Assembly: GCF_003574675.1 (NCBI RefSeq)
Contig: NZ_QOAZ01000001.1
Span: 186,001-250,000, forward strand
Source: Azohydromonas sediminis
GTDB taxonomy: Bacteria > Pseudomonadota > Gammaproteobacteria > Burkholderiales > Burkholderiaceae_C
Length of the DNA stretch: 64,000 nucleotides
Reading direction: 5' to 3'
Shown here in pieces: positions 13,866 to 23,792 of the stretch. Position numbers and translations under genes: made by a program. Below the pieces are notes generated by a model. It was not told where the DNA came from, searched no databases, and saw only the letters and a list, made by a program, of their open reading frames with translations. Positions within the stretch are counted from its first letter, which is position 1. Each line of letters begins with the position of its first letter.

Positions 13866-15653
13866 ATGAACACCCCCACCCAGACCATCCAGCGCTGGCT
13901 CGACGAGTTCGGCGCCGCCTGCGCGCGCGGCGACCACGCTGCGGCCACGGCGATGTTCGGCGAAGAGTCGTACTGGCGCGACCTGGTGTCGTTCACCTGG
14001 AACATCAAGACCGCCGAAGGTCCGGCGCAGATCCGCGACATGCTCGAAGGCACGATGCCGAATGCGAAGCCGTCGGCCTGGACGATCCAGGGTGAAGGCA
14101 GCGAAGCGAATGGGGTCACCGAGGGCTGGTTCACGTTCGAGACCGCCACCGGACGCGGCCGCGGCCACCTGCGGCTGATCGACGGCAAGGCGTGGACGCT
14201 GCTGACGACGCTGCAGGAGCTCAAGGGCTTCGAGGAAAAGAAGCGCGAGCGCCGCGACAAGGGCGTCGAGCACGGCGTGCACCCGGGACGCAAGACCTGG
14301 CTCGAGCAGCGGCAGGAGGAGGAGCGCACGCTCGGCTTCACGAAGCAGCCCTACGTCGTGATCATCGGCGGCGGGCAGGCCGGCATCATCCTCGGCGCGC
14401 GGCTGAAGAAGCTCGGCGTGCCGGCGATCATCGTCGAGAAGAACGAGCGCCCGGGCGACAGCTGGCGCCGGCGCTACAAGAGCCTGTGCCTGCACGACCC
14501 GGTGTGGTACGACCACCTGCCGTACCTGCCCTTCCCCGACGACTGGCCCGTGTTCACGCCGAAGGACAAGATCGGCGACTGGCTCGAGAGCTACACCAAG
14601 CTGATGGAGCTCAACTACTGGGCGAGCACCGAGTGCAAGGGCGCGCGCTGGAACGAGGCCAACCAGGAGTGGGAAGTCACCGTCGAGCACAAGGGCGAGA
14701 CCGTCGTGCTGCGCCCGCGCCACCTCGTGTTCGCCACCGGCATGAGCGGCGTGCCGAACCTGCCCGACTATCCCGGGATGGGCGACTTCAAGGGCACGCA
14801 GATGCACTCGAGCCGCTTCCGCAGCGGCGAGGACTGGAAAGGCAAGCGCGCGGTCGTCGTCGGCTCGAACAATTCGGCGCACGACATCTGCGCCGACCTG
14901 TGGGAACACGGCGCCGACGTCACGATGGTGCAGCGCTCGAGCACGCACGTGGCGCGCAGCGACACGCTGATGGAGCTCGCACTCGGAGCCCTCTACAGCG
15001 AGCAGGCGGTGAGGAACGGCATCGATGTCGACACCGCCGACCTGATCTTCGCGAGCCTGCCGTACAAGGCGCTGCCGGCGCTGCAAGTGCCGGTGTACCA
15101 GCAGATGAAGGAGCGCGACGCCGACTTCTACGCCCGGCTCGAGAAAGCGGGCTTCCTGCTCGACTTCGGCGACGACGGCTCGGGCCTGTTCCTGAAGTAC
15201 CTGCGCCGCGGCTCGGGCTATTACATCGACGTCGGCGCCTCCGAGCTCGTCGCCGACGGCAAGATCAAGCTCAAGACCGGCACGATCGACAGCGTCACGC
15301 CCACCGGCGTCAAGATGGCCGACGGCACCGAGCTGCCAGCCGACCTGATCGTCTGGGCCACCGGCTACGGCTCGATGAACGGCTGGGTCGCGCAGCTGAT
15401 CGACCAGGACACCGCCGACCGCCTCGGCAAGTGCTGGGGGCTGGGCTCGGGCACGCGCAAGGACCCGGGGCCGTGGGAAGGCGAGCTGCGCAACATGTGG
15501 AAGCCCACGCAGGTGCCGAACCTGTGGATGCAGGGCGGCAACCTGCACCAGAACCGGCACTACTCGCTGTGCATGGCGCTGCAGCTCAAGGCGCGCATGG
15601 AGGCCCTGCCGACGCCGGTCTACGGGCTGGCGCCGGTGTACCACAAGGCGTGA
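13866..15653 (+). CDS. Flavin-containing monooxygenase with N-terminal NTF2/SnoaL-like domain
   Basis: Probably oxygenates a carbonyl, amine or sulfide substrate using NADPH and FAD. Residues 1-130 form an NTF2/SnoaL-like domain ([21 protein letters not shown]). The FAD Rossmann motif [17 protein letters not shown] begins near residue 168, a [11 protein letters not shown] segment follows, and the NADPH motif GSNNSAHDI is near residue 332. [10 protein letters not shown] completes the group-B flavoprotein pattern. AAGGAG 9 bases before the ATG decides the start; 595 residues. Similar fused proteins are often labelled FAD/NAD(P)-dependent oxidoreductase or hydroxyacetophenone monooxygenase. The substrate is unknown and no neighbouring pathway suggests one. 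Confidence 0.85.
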   Translation: MNTPTQTIQRWLDEFGAACARGDHAAATAMFGEESYWRDLVSFTWNIKTAEGPAQIRDMLEGTMPNAKPSAWTIQGEGSEANGVTEGWFTFETATGRGRGHLRLIDGKAWTLLTTLQELKGFEEKKRERRDKGVEHGVHPGRKTWLEQRQEEERTLGFTKQPYVVIIGGGQAGIILGARLKKLGVPAIIVEKNERPGDSWRRRYKSLCLHDPVWYDHLPYLPFPDDWPVFTPKDKIGDWLESYTKLMELNYWASTECKGARWNEANQEWEVTVEHKGETVVLRPRHLVFATGMSGVPNLPDYPGMGDFKGTQMHSSRFRSGEDWKGKRAVVVGSNNSAHDICADLWEHGADVTMVQRSSTHVARSDTLMELALGALYSEQAVRNGIDVDTADLIFASLPYKALPALQVPVYQQMKERDADFYARLEKAGFLLDFGDDGSGLFLKYLRRGSGYYIDVGASELVADGKIKLKTGTIDSVTPTGVKMADGTELPADLIVWATGYGSMNGWVAQLIDQDTADRLGKCWGLGSGTRKDPGPWEGELRNMWKPTQVPNLWMQGGNLHQNRHYSLCMALQLKARMEALPTPVYGLAPVYHKA

Positions 15654-15670
15654 GCCGCGCGCGGCAGGCC

Positions 15671-15697
15671 CGCCACCCGCTCGATTGATGGGTGGCG
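15671..15697. repeat. Inverted repeat after the monooxygenase gene
   Basis: CGCCACCC and GGGTGGCG form an 8-base-pair stem around an 11-base loop, 17 bases after the monooxygenase stop. There is no T-run on either strand, so it is not a convincing intrinsic terminator; it may be a 3' stability hairpin. Confidence 0.35.
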
Positions 15698-15737
15698 CGC
15701 GCCGGCGCGGCTGGCACACTGTGGCCTCGGCCGCTCC

Positions 15738-16697
15738 ATGACGCACCCACCCCCGACCCTCATCGCCCGTCTGGCCGCCCTTCTGCGCGCGGCTGGCGTC
15801 GCGCTGGCCGTCGCCGTGCCATGGCACGCGACGGCGAACCCGCTGCCGGTCGACGAGTCGGCGCTCGTGCGCAGCTACCGCGCCGAGGCGCAGGCCTACG
15901 AACACGGCGAGGGCGTGCCGCGCGACGGCGCGCGCGCCGCGACGTTGTACTGCAAGGCGGCCCGGCTCGGCGACGCGAAGTCGCAGTACGCGCTGGGGTG
16001 GATGTATGCCAACGGCCGCGGCGTCGAGCGCAACGACGCACTGGCGTCGTTCTTCCTGCGCGCGGCGGCCGAGCAGGGCCTGGCGCCGGCCGAACGGCTG
16101 CTCGCACGCCTGCCCGAGACGGTCGAGGTCCCCGACTGCATGCGCGAACCGCCGGCGGTCGCGGTCGTCGTGCCGCCGCAACCCGCCGCCGCGGCGCCTG
16201 CGGCGCCCGCGCTGCCGCCGCAGGCGGCCGAGCTGCGGCGCAGCGCGCCGCCGATGATCGTCGACCTCGTCGACCGGCTCGCCCCCCAGTACCAGCTCGA
16301 GCCGCACCTGGTGCTTGCGATCATCCGCGTCGAATCGAACTTCGACACCGTCGCGCGCTCGCCGAAGAACGCGCAGGGGCTGATGCAGCTGATCCCCGAG
16401 ACGGCGCAGCGCTTCAACGTGCTCAACGCCTACGACCCGACACAGAACCTGCGCGGCGGCATGGCGTACCTGCGCTGGCTGCTCGCGTACTTCGAGGGCG
16501 ACCTGGCGCTCGTCACCGCGGCCTACAACGCCGGCGAAGGCGCGGTCGAGCGCTATCGCGGCATTCCGCCGTACCGCGAGACGCGCGACTACGTGCGCCG
16601 CGTCCTCGAGACCGTCGGCACCGTGGTGCACCCGTTCGATGCGAGCGTGACGGCACCGTCGGCAGTACTGCGCGGGCGCCGCACCGCGGCACGCTGA
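15738..16697 (+). CDS. Lytic murein transglycosylase with Sel1-like repeats
   Basis: Exported enzyme cleaving the MurNAc-GlcNAc bond of peptidoglycan with formation of 1,6-anhydro ends. A Sec signal covers about residues 1-36. Two Sel1/TPR-like repeats follow (YEHGEGVPRDGARA and YANGRGVERNDALA, residues 50-120), then an alanine/proline linker. The SLT domain (about 175-310) has the catalytic glutamate near residue 199 in IIRVESNFDT, then GLMQLIPETAQRF and AAYNAGEGAV. Combining Sel1 repeats with an SLT domain is an accepted variant; the repeats probably bind partner proteins. Length 319. Confidence 0.9.
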   Translation: MTHPPPTLIARLAALLRAAGVALAVAVPWHATANPLPVDESALVRSYRAEAQAYEHGEGVPRDGARAATLYCKAARLGDAKSQYALGWMYANGRGVERNDALASFFLRAAAEQGLAPAERLLARLPETVEVPDCMREPPAVAVVVPPQPAAAAPAAPALPPQAAELRRSAPPMIVDLVDRLAPQYQLEPHLVLAIIRVESNFDTVARSPKNAQGLMQLIPETAQRFNVLNAYDPTQNLRGGMAYLRWLLAYFEGDLALVTAAYNAGEGAVERYRGIPPYRETRDYVRRVLETVGTVVHPFDASVTAPSAVLRGRRTAAR

Positions 16698-16765
16698 GCC
16701 TCGCCGCCCTGGCGCCGTACCCGACGCCGGCGTCGCCGCCGGCCCGCGGCGCTACAGTGCGGCCC

Positions 16766-17377
16766 ATGCCGCGTCCGATCGAGTCGTATGCCGTGCGCCG
16801 CCGGCGCGTCGTCGCGGCGCTCGCCGCGCTCGCGCTGCCCCGCGCGCTGTGCGCGCAGGCCAGCCGGCGCGACGGTGGGCAGGAGGTGCTGTCGCTGTAC
16901 GGGGTCGCGCTGAAGGACGCACCGCTGGACGTGTTCGTCGCCGCGGTGCGCGCCGCCGGCGGCGTCGCGCTCGGCGTGCCGGCCGGCGAGCCGCCGCAGT
17001 TCGACACCCGCCAGGCCGGCGTGCCGGCGCTCGAGCGGCTGACCGTCATCGCGCACGAGGGCAAGGTCGTCACGGCGCGCTTCACCGTCAAGGGCTATGG
17101 CCAGGACAACGAGGCGCTGCGCCGCGCGCTGCTGGCCAAGTACGGCGTGCCGCTCGTCGTCTCGGCACGGCCGCTGCCGGCGCAGGGTTTCGACGGGCGC
17201 GCGAGCCCGCGCGGCGCGTACTTCTGGACCTTCGCCGACGGGATGCGGCTCGTCTACGAGCACCCGCGCGTCGGCGACGTCACGCTGTCGTACACCGACG
17301 AGGCCAAGGCGCGTGCGCTGGCCGCCGGCGCGCCGTCGCGCGCGCGGCCCGGCGGCGACCTCGGCGACCGGCTGTAG
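16766..17377 (+). CDS. Exported protein of unknown function
   Basis: I do not recognise this 203-residue protein. MPRPIESYAVRRRRVVAALAALALPRALCAQAS looks like a basic, Sec- or Tat-type signal with cleavage near residue 31. The mature part starts QEVLSLYGVALKDAP, suggesting a small alpha/beta domain that compares residues across a GKVVTARFTVKGYG strand, and ends in a charged tail. TACAGT ends 8 bases before the ATG, so its message may be leaderless. It lies between the lytic transglycosylase and a convergent ABC exporter, so an envelope role is plausible but unproved. Confidence 0.7.
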   Translation: MPRPIESYAVRRRRVVAALAALALPRALCAQASRRDGGQEVLSLYGVALKDAPLDVFVAAVRAAGGVALGVPAGEPPQFDTRQAGVPALERLTVIAHEGKVVTARFTVKGYGQDNEALRRALLAKYGVPLVVSARPLPAQGFDGRASPRGAYFWTFADGMRLVYEHPRVGDVTLSYTDEAKARALAAGAPSRARPGGDLGDRL

Positions 17378-17395
17378 CACCGCGCGGCCGTCGCG

Positions 17396-19258
<1,863 letters not shown>

Positions 19259-19449
19259 GGGCAGGCGGACTCGGTGGAAGGCGTGGCGCCACGCCGCCCG
19301 GCCACCGCACCCGCGGTGCGGGTCGGGGCCGCACGCCGATGCGCACGGGCCGGCGCGCCGTCGCGCGCGACGAAGGGTGCGAGGTTAGCCGAACTCGCCG
19401 GCCCGGCCGGCCCACGGGGTCGCACCGGCCGGCCCGGGCCGCGCGCGCC

Positions 19450-20187
19450 TCACCCGCGCGACGACAACAGCCGCGACGCCGGCTCGGCACGCGCCGCCGG
19501 GTGCGCGCGCATCACCATCAGGCTGCGCGCGAGGTACAGCGCGTTGACCAGGCGCGCGGCGCGCTCGACGCTCATCCCCGGCCAGGTCGCGATCTCGCGC
19601 AGCGACACCGTCTCGCGGCGCAACCGCTCGAGCGCCGCACCCATCGCGCCGGTCGCGCCGAGCCGGGCGGCCACGCCCAGCGCACGGTACGCCGCGGTGC
19701 CGCCGACCTCGGCGAGCAGCCGCTCGCGCGGGCCGTGCAGCGCGAGCTGCCACAGCAGCGGCACCAGAGGCCGGTACGCATCGGTACGGCCGACGCGCTC
19801 GTGCTGGTAGTGCCCCGGCGGGCGCAGCCCGGGCGGCTCGACCGCGAGCAGCGTCAGGTCCGCGAGCCCGAGGTCGCGGCTGGGCTGCAGCGGCCGCGGC
19901 GAGTGGTACAGGTCCGAAGCCGGGAACACCGTCACCGGCCACACGAGCCCGTCGTGCTTGAGGTACAGCAGCGCCGACTCGCGCTGGCGCAGACACGCGG
20001 CGAGCACTTCGAGCACGTCGCCGCGCGCGGCGTCGGTATCGCGGCGCTGCAGCTCGGCCACCAGCGTCGTCGACAGCACCGTCGGGCCGTCGAGACGCAC
20101 GTAGCCGCTGCTGCCCATCTCGCGGCGCAGGCGCTCGAACTCGCTGATGCGCCACAGCGACGAATCGTCGAAATCGCGTTCCTGCAT
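19450..20187 (-). CDS. Hypothetical protein beside the carotenoid operon
   Basis: A soluble 245-residue protein I do not recognise. The N-terminal part (WRISEFERLRREMGSSGYVRLDG, LAACLRQRESALLYLKHDGLVWPVTVFP) has a mixed alpha/beta look recalling roadblock-like domains. The C-terminal part (residues 165-235, AYRALGVAARLGATG, SVERAARLVNALYLARSLMVM) is helical and could be winged-helix-like. No transmembrane segment or catalytic motif is evident. GGAGG 5-6 bases before the ATG at 20187 decides the start. A TGT-N12-ACA dyad (20289-20306) lies about 100 bases upstream, like the one on crtI, hinting at shared regulation. Confidence 0.75.
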   Translation of the reverse strand: MQERDFDDSSLWRISEFERLRREMGSSGYVRLDGPTVLSTTLVAELQRRDTDAARGDVLEVLAACLRQRESALLYLKHDGLVWPVTVFPASDLYHSPRPLQPSRDLGLADLTLLAVEPPGLRPPGHYQHERVGRTDAYRPLVPLLWQLALHGPRERLLAEVGGTAAYRALGVAARLGATGAMGAALERLRRETVSLREIATWPGMSVERAARLVNALYLARSLMVMRAHPAARAEPASRLLSSRG

Positions 20188-20288
20188 CGCCCACCTCCGC
20201 CAGCCGGTCGTCTGCGCCGCGTGCCTGCGCGCCGTGGCGCCGGGCGGCATTCGGGCTGCGCAGCTTAGCGGCGGCCCTGCACGCCAGG

Positions 20289-20306
20289 TGTCAGCAAGCT
20301 GTAACA
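20289..20306. promoter_or_regulatory. TGT-N12-ACA dyad, possible PpsR/CrtJ-type operator
   Basis: TGTCAGCAAGCTGTAACA fits TGT-N12-ACA and shares TGTCA...T-ACA with the site over the crtI promoter. It lies in the gap between the 3' end of the carotenoid operon and the start of the hypothetical gene. The regulator is inferred from the known consensus of PpsR/CrtJ; no such gene is in this window. Confidence 0.4.
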
Positions 20307-20362
20307 GCCCGCGGCACGTGTCGTGACCACCGCAGCGGGAGCGCCGCGCGACGCAGCGCCGC

Positions 20363-20575
20363 TCAGCGATCGGGGCCCGAAGGCACGTCAGCGCGCGGGG
20401 CGGGGCCGTCGGTGCCGCCGTGCGGCGGTGCGCCGCCTGCCGGCGGCGGGCGCGACGCGCGCTCGCGGTCGCGCGCGATCTCGCGCCGCACCGACACCAG
20501 CTGCCAGATGCCCAGCCCGAGCACGACGCCGATCACGAGCGCGAACTCGATCGCGACCAGCGTCGACGGGCTCAC
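20363..20575 (-). CDS. Small single-span membrane protein coupled to crtB
   Basis: A 70-residue protein with one N-terminal membrane helix (LVAIEFALVIGVVLGLGIWQLVSV), then a basic stretch and a proline/glycine-rich cytoplasmic tail. The GTG start overlaps the crtB stop as GTGA, so it depends on crtB translation, which is the main support for it being real. No family is recognised. A membrane-anchoring or assembly role for the carotenoid enzymes is speculation. Confidence 0.6.
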   Translation of the reverse strand: MSPSTLVAIEFALVIGVVLGLGIWQLVSVRREIARDRERASRPPPAGGAPPHGGTDGPAPRADVPSGPDR

Positions 20576-21627
20576 GATGCACGCACGGGACGCCGCACCG
20601 GGTAGCGCGCGCGTTCCTGGCGCTCGAGGCGGTCGAACAGGTCGATGACCCACGCCGTGCGGTCGAGCACCGCGGGCCGGTCGTCGAGCGGCGGCGGCGC
20701 CGACACGGCGGCGTGCACAAGGTGGCGATTGGCCGGCAGCGGCGGCTCGGCGCCGGCACCGCGCGGCCACAGCTGCACGACGGCCTGCGCCAGCAGCCAC
20801 GCCTTGCGCGAGGCCGGCACGACCGCGCGCGAGTGCCACGCCTGCCGGCCTCGACGGCGCACTTCGTGGCCGATCGCGGCATACAGGCGCCGCGCGGCGT
20901 TGATGCCCGGGCGGCACGGCAGCGGCAGCCGCGCGACGCCGCCGTCGACGCGGCGGTACAGCGCATCGGCCTGCGCGAGCAGCCGCAGCACCGCGCGCTC
21001 GATCGCGGGGTGCGGCTGCGGGTCGGCGAGCCACGCGTCGGGGTCGAGGCCGTCGTCGCGCAGCCAGGCGCGCGGCAGGTACAGGCGGCCCATCGCCGCG
21101 TCCTCGCGCACGTCGCGCGCGATGTTCGACAGCTGCATCGCGACGCCGAGGTCGCAGGCACGCGCGAGCGGTTCGGCACCGCGCACGCCCATCAGCAGCG
21201 CCATCATCGCGCCGACGGCACCCGCGACGCGCGCGGCGTAGTCGCACACGTCGTCGAAGGTCTCGTAGCGGCGGCCCTGCGCGTCCCACGCGAAGCCCTC
21301 GAGCAGCGCCTCGGGCAGCGCGCGCGGGATGTGATAGCGGTGCACGACGGCCGCCAGCGCGCGGTCGGCCGGGTGCGACGTCGGCGCGAGGCGGTAGACG
21401 GCGTCGAGCCGCAGCCGCAGCGCCTCGAGCGCACGCGGACTGCCGCCGCTGGCGTCGATCTCGTCGTCGGCGATGCGGCAGAACGCGTACAGCGCGCACG
21501 CCGGCTCGCGCACCGCGCGCGGCAGCAGCAGCGACGCGGCGAAGAAGCTGCGCGAGCCGCCGCGCATCAGCTCGCGGCACGCGGCGAGGTCGATCGGCGA
21601 GACCTGCGGCGCCATCGTGTCGCTCAT
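20572..21627 (-). CDS. crtB: Phytoene synthase
   Basis: Condenses two geranylgeranyl diphosphates head to head to phytoene, the first committed step of carotenoid synthesis. Both aspartate-rich motifs are present: ADDEID (about residues 52-57) and NIARDVREDA (about 167-176). GGSRSFFAASLLLP at the N-terminus and YLPRAWL are typical of the trans-isoprenyl-diphosphate head-to-head family. At 351 residues it is somewhat long because of a variable C-terminus. The ATG overlaps the crtI stop (ATGA) and its own stop overlaps the small membrane gene (GTGA). No GGPP synthase gene is in the window. Confidence 0.93.
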   Translation of the reverse strand: MSDTMAPQVSPIDLAACRELMRGGSRSFFAASLLLPRAVREPACALYAFCRIADDEIDASGGSPRALEALRLRLDAVYRLAPTSHPADRALAAVVHRYHIPRALPEALLEGFAWDAQGRRYETFDDVCDYAARVAGAVGAMMALLMGVRGAEPLARACDLGVAMQLSNIARDVREDAAMGRLYLPRAWLRDDGLDPDAWLADPQPHPAIERAVLRLLAQADALYRRVDGGVARLPLPCRPGINAARRLYAAIGHEVRRRGRQAWHSRAVVPASRKAWLLAQAVVQLWPRGAGAEPPLPANRHLVHAAVSAPPPLDDRPAVLDRTAWVIDLFDRLERQERARYPVRRPVRAS

Positions 21628-23189
21628 GCGGTGGCCATCGCCGTCGGCGCCGCGGCGCGCGCGACGAGCGCCTCGGCGTCGGGGACGACGGTGTCGAGCA
21701 CGCGCGCCGACGACAGCACGCCCGGGATGCCCGCGCCCGGGTGCGTGCCGGCGCCGACGAGATACAGCCGATCGAGCTCCTCGCTGCGGTTGTGCGGGCG
21801 GAACCACGCGCTTTGCGTCAGCACCGGCTCGAGGCTGAACGCGGCGCCGTACACCGAGTTCAGGCGCTGCTCGAAGTCCAGCGGCGTCAGGACGCGCGAC
21901 GTGACGACGTGGTCGCCCAGCCCGGGCAGCAGCGTCGCCTCGAGGCGGCGCTGCATCTTGCGCCGAAACGGCTCGGCCTCGCGCGTCCAGTCGATGCCGC
22001 TTTGCTGGTGCGGCACCGGCGACAGCACGTAGAACGCGTCGCAGCCGGGCGGCGCGAGCGACGGGTCGGTCGCCGTGGGCCGGTGCAGGTACAGGCTGAC
22101 GTCGTCGGCGAGCACCTTGCGCTCGAAGATGTCGTCGAGCAGCCCGCGGTAGCGCGGCCCGAGCGAGATCGTGTGGTGCGCGACGTCGTCGTAGCGGCGC
22201 CTGGTGCCGAAGTACCAGACGAACAGGCTCATCGAGTAGCGCGCGCGCTCGATCTTGCGGTCGGTCCAGCGGCGGCGGTGCCGCGCCGGCACGAGGTGCT
22301 TGTAGGTGTACGCGGCATCGGCGTTCGAGACGACGACGTCGGCCGCGATGACCTCGCCGCTGTCGAGCTGCACGCCCGTCGCGGCGCGCCCCTCGACGAG
22401 GATCTCGCGCACCGGCGCGAGGCAGCGCACCGTGCCGCCCTGGCCCTCGATCAGCTTGACCAGGCCTTTGACGAGGCTGCCCATGCCGCCCATCGCGTAG
22501 TGCACGCCGAAGCGGCGCTCGAGGAACAGGATCAGGCAGTAGACCGACGTCGTGTTGAACGGGTTGCCGCCCACCAGCAGCGGCTGGTACGTCAGGATCT
22601 GGCGCAGCTTGTCGTGCTTCACGTAGCGGCTGGCCATCTGGTAGACGGTGCGCCAGCTCTGCAGCTTGAGCAGCTGCGGCGCGAGCCGCGCCATGTCGGT
22701 CCACGAGTCGAACGGCACGTGGCCGAGCTGCTCGAAGCCGACCTTGTAGATGGCCTCGCTCGCCTTCAGGAAGCGCTCATAGCCGTCGACGTCACCGGGC
22801 GACAGCTTCGCGACCTGCGCGCGCATCGCCTCGGGGTCGCCGCTGTAGTCGAAGAACGTGCCGTCGTCGAAGCGGATGCGGTAGAACGGGCTGACCGGGC
22901 GCAGGTCGATGTCGTCCGACAGCCTGCGTCCGGCGAGCTGCCACAGCTCCTCGAGCAGGAACGGCGCCGTGATGACGGTGGGGCCGGCATCGAACGTGAA
23001 GCCGTCCTGCCGGTGCACGCAGGCGCGCCCGCCCGGGGCGTCGAGCTTCTCGAGCACCGTCACGCGGTAACCGCGCGCCCCCAGCCGCACCGCGGCCGCC
23101 AGGCCGCCGAAGCCGCTGCCGATCACGACGGCGTGCGGCGCACCGGCGCGTGGCACACGCGCCGCCAGCGGGGGCGGCACTGTCAACAT
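21624..23189 (-). CDS. crtI: Phytoene desaturase (CrtI family)
   Basis: FAD-dependent desaturase that converts phytoene in several steps towards neurosporene or lycopene, membrane associated. The N-terminal FAD motif VVIGSGFGGLAAAVRLGARGY spans about residues 21-41. GPTVITAPFLLEELW and the C-terminal GAGTHPGAGIPGVLSSARV are diagnostic of bacterial CrtI. Length 521 is normal. The predicted -10 box ends 7 bases before the ATG and no ribosome-binding site is seen, so translation may be leaderless; GTG at 23180 is an alternative. crtI, crtB and the small membrane gene form one coupled operon, without crtC, crtD, crtE or bacteriochlorophyll genes nearby. Confidence 0.95.
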   Translation of the reverse strand: MLTVPPPLAARVPRAGAPHAVVIGSGFGGLAAAVRLGARGYRVTVLEKLDAPGGRACVHRQDGFTFDAGPTVITAPFLLEELWQLAGRRLSDDIDLRPVSPFYRIRFDDGTFFDYSGDPEAMRAQVAKLSPGDVDGYERFLKASEAIYKVGFEQLGHVPFDSWTDMARLAPQLLKLQSWRTVYQMASRYVKHDKLRQILTYQPLLVGGNPFNTTSVYCLILFLERRFGVHYAMGGMGSLVKGLVKLIEGQGGTVRCLAPVREILVEGRAATGVQLDSGEVIAADVVVSNADAAYTYKHLVPARHRRRWTDRKIERARYSMSLFVWYFGTRRRYDDVAHHTISLGPRYRGLLDDIFERKVLADDVSLYLHRPTATDPSLAPPGCDAFYVLSPVPHQQSGIDWTREAEPFRRKMQRRLEATLLPGLGDHVVTSRVLTPLDFEQRLNSVYGAAFSLEPVLTQSAWFRPHNRSEELDRLYLVGAGTHPGAGIPGVLSSARVLDTVVPDAEALVARAAAPTAMATA

Positions 23190-23195
23190 TGCTTG

Positions 23196-23224
23196 ATGCT
23201 ACGTGTGTCATCGCCAGTTGACAA
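23196..23224 (-). promoter_or_regulatory. crtI promoter
   Basis: On the minus strand TTGTCA (23224-23219), a 17-base spacer and TAGCAT (23201-23196) make a plausible sigma-70 promoter. The predicted transcript start falls at 23190-23188, that is, on the crtI ATG. Confidence 0.55.
23206..23223. promoter_or_regulatory. TGT-N12-ACA palindrome overlapping the crtI promoter
   Basis: TGTCATCGCCAGTTGACA is an exact TGT-N12-ACA dyad with five-base arms (TGTCA/TGACA). This spacing is the known target of the redox/light repressor PpsR (CrtJ). It covers the -35 hexamer and most of the spacer of the crtI promoter, where a bound repressor would block RNA polymerase. A LitR/CarH-type regulator is an alternative. 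Confidence 0.5.
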
Positions 23225-23268
23225 GTCGGCGTGCCGTGCGGCACCGCGGGCAACCGGTGCGCGGCAGG

Positions 23269-23778
23269 TCAGGCGCCGTGCCCCGTCTCGCCCTCGGGCG
23301 GCCACACGCGCTCGAAGAACTCGAGCACGAGCACGCTCGAGGCGTCGAACCCGAAGCCCTCGCGCTCGGCGCGCTCGCCGAAGTCCTGCCGGTGCGCGGT
23401 GAGCCACCACGCGAGCGTCAGGTCCCCCTCGCCGGCCGCAAACGCGACGGCCTCGTCGATCTCGTCGAAGCGCCGCTTCTCGACGTGCGTCGTGCGCACG
23501 ATCGCGCGCGGGCGGCCGGCGCCGTCGAGCACGACGAGGTGGTCACCAACGGCGGGCAGCGCGTCGCCGTCGCGCTCGAAGTCCGCGAGCAGCGTCGCGT
23601 GCGCGCGCTTGACGCCACGCTCGACGAGCTCGGCCAATTCGTCGGCCAGACGCCGCGTGTGGCCGAGCGCGGTGGCGGCGAAGCCCTCGACCTTCACGCC
23701 ACGGGCACGCTGGTACGCGAGCCAGAACGGCTCGATCAGCGCGGCCTGCCCGGGTGCCGGACGCTCGTCGGCGGACAT
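23269..23778 (-). CDS. ASCH domain protein
   Basis: A 169-residue protein whose C-terminal half (about 65-160) looks like an ASCH domain, a PUA-like beta-barrel thought to bind RNA or modified nucleotides. It shows VVLDGAGRPRAIVRTTHVEKRRF, then FAAGEGDLTLAWW and a final VLVLEFFERVWPP strand. No enzymatic residues can be assigned. The ATG at 23778 follows AGGGAG closely; an earlier GTG at 23796 overlaps the SDR stop (GTGA) and is equally possible. It is the last gene of the long minus-strand acyl-CoA block, and its function need not relate to that block. Confidence 0.78.
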   Translation of the reverse strand: MSADERPAPGQAALIEPFWLAYQRARGVKVEGFAATALGHTRRLADELAELVERGVKRAHATLLADFERDGDALPAVGDHLVVLDGAGRPRAIVRTTHVEKRRFDEIDEAVAFAAGEGDLTLAWWLTAHRQDFGERAEREGFGFDASSVLVLEFFERVWPPEGETGHGA

Positions 23779-23792
23779 CGGCTCCCTCGTGC

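Noticed and set aside
20363-23189. Photosynthesis gene cluster
   Set aside because: Only crtI and crtB are present; no puf, puh, bch, crtC, crtD or tspO genes occur in the window.
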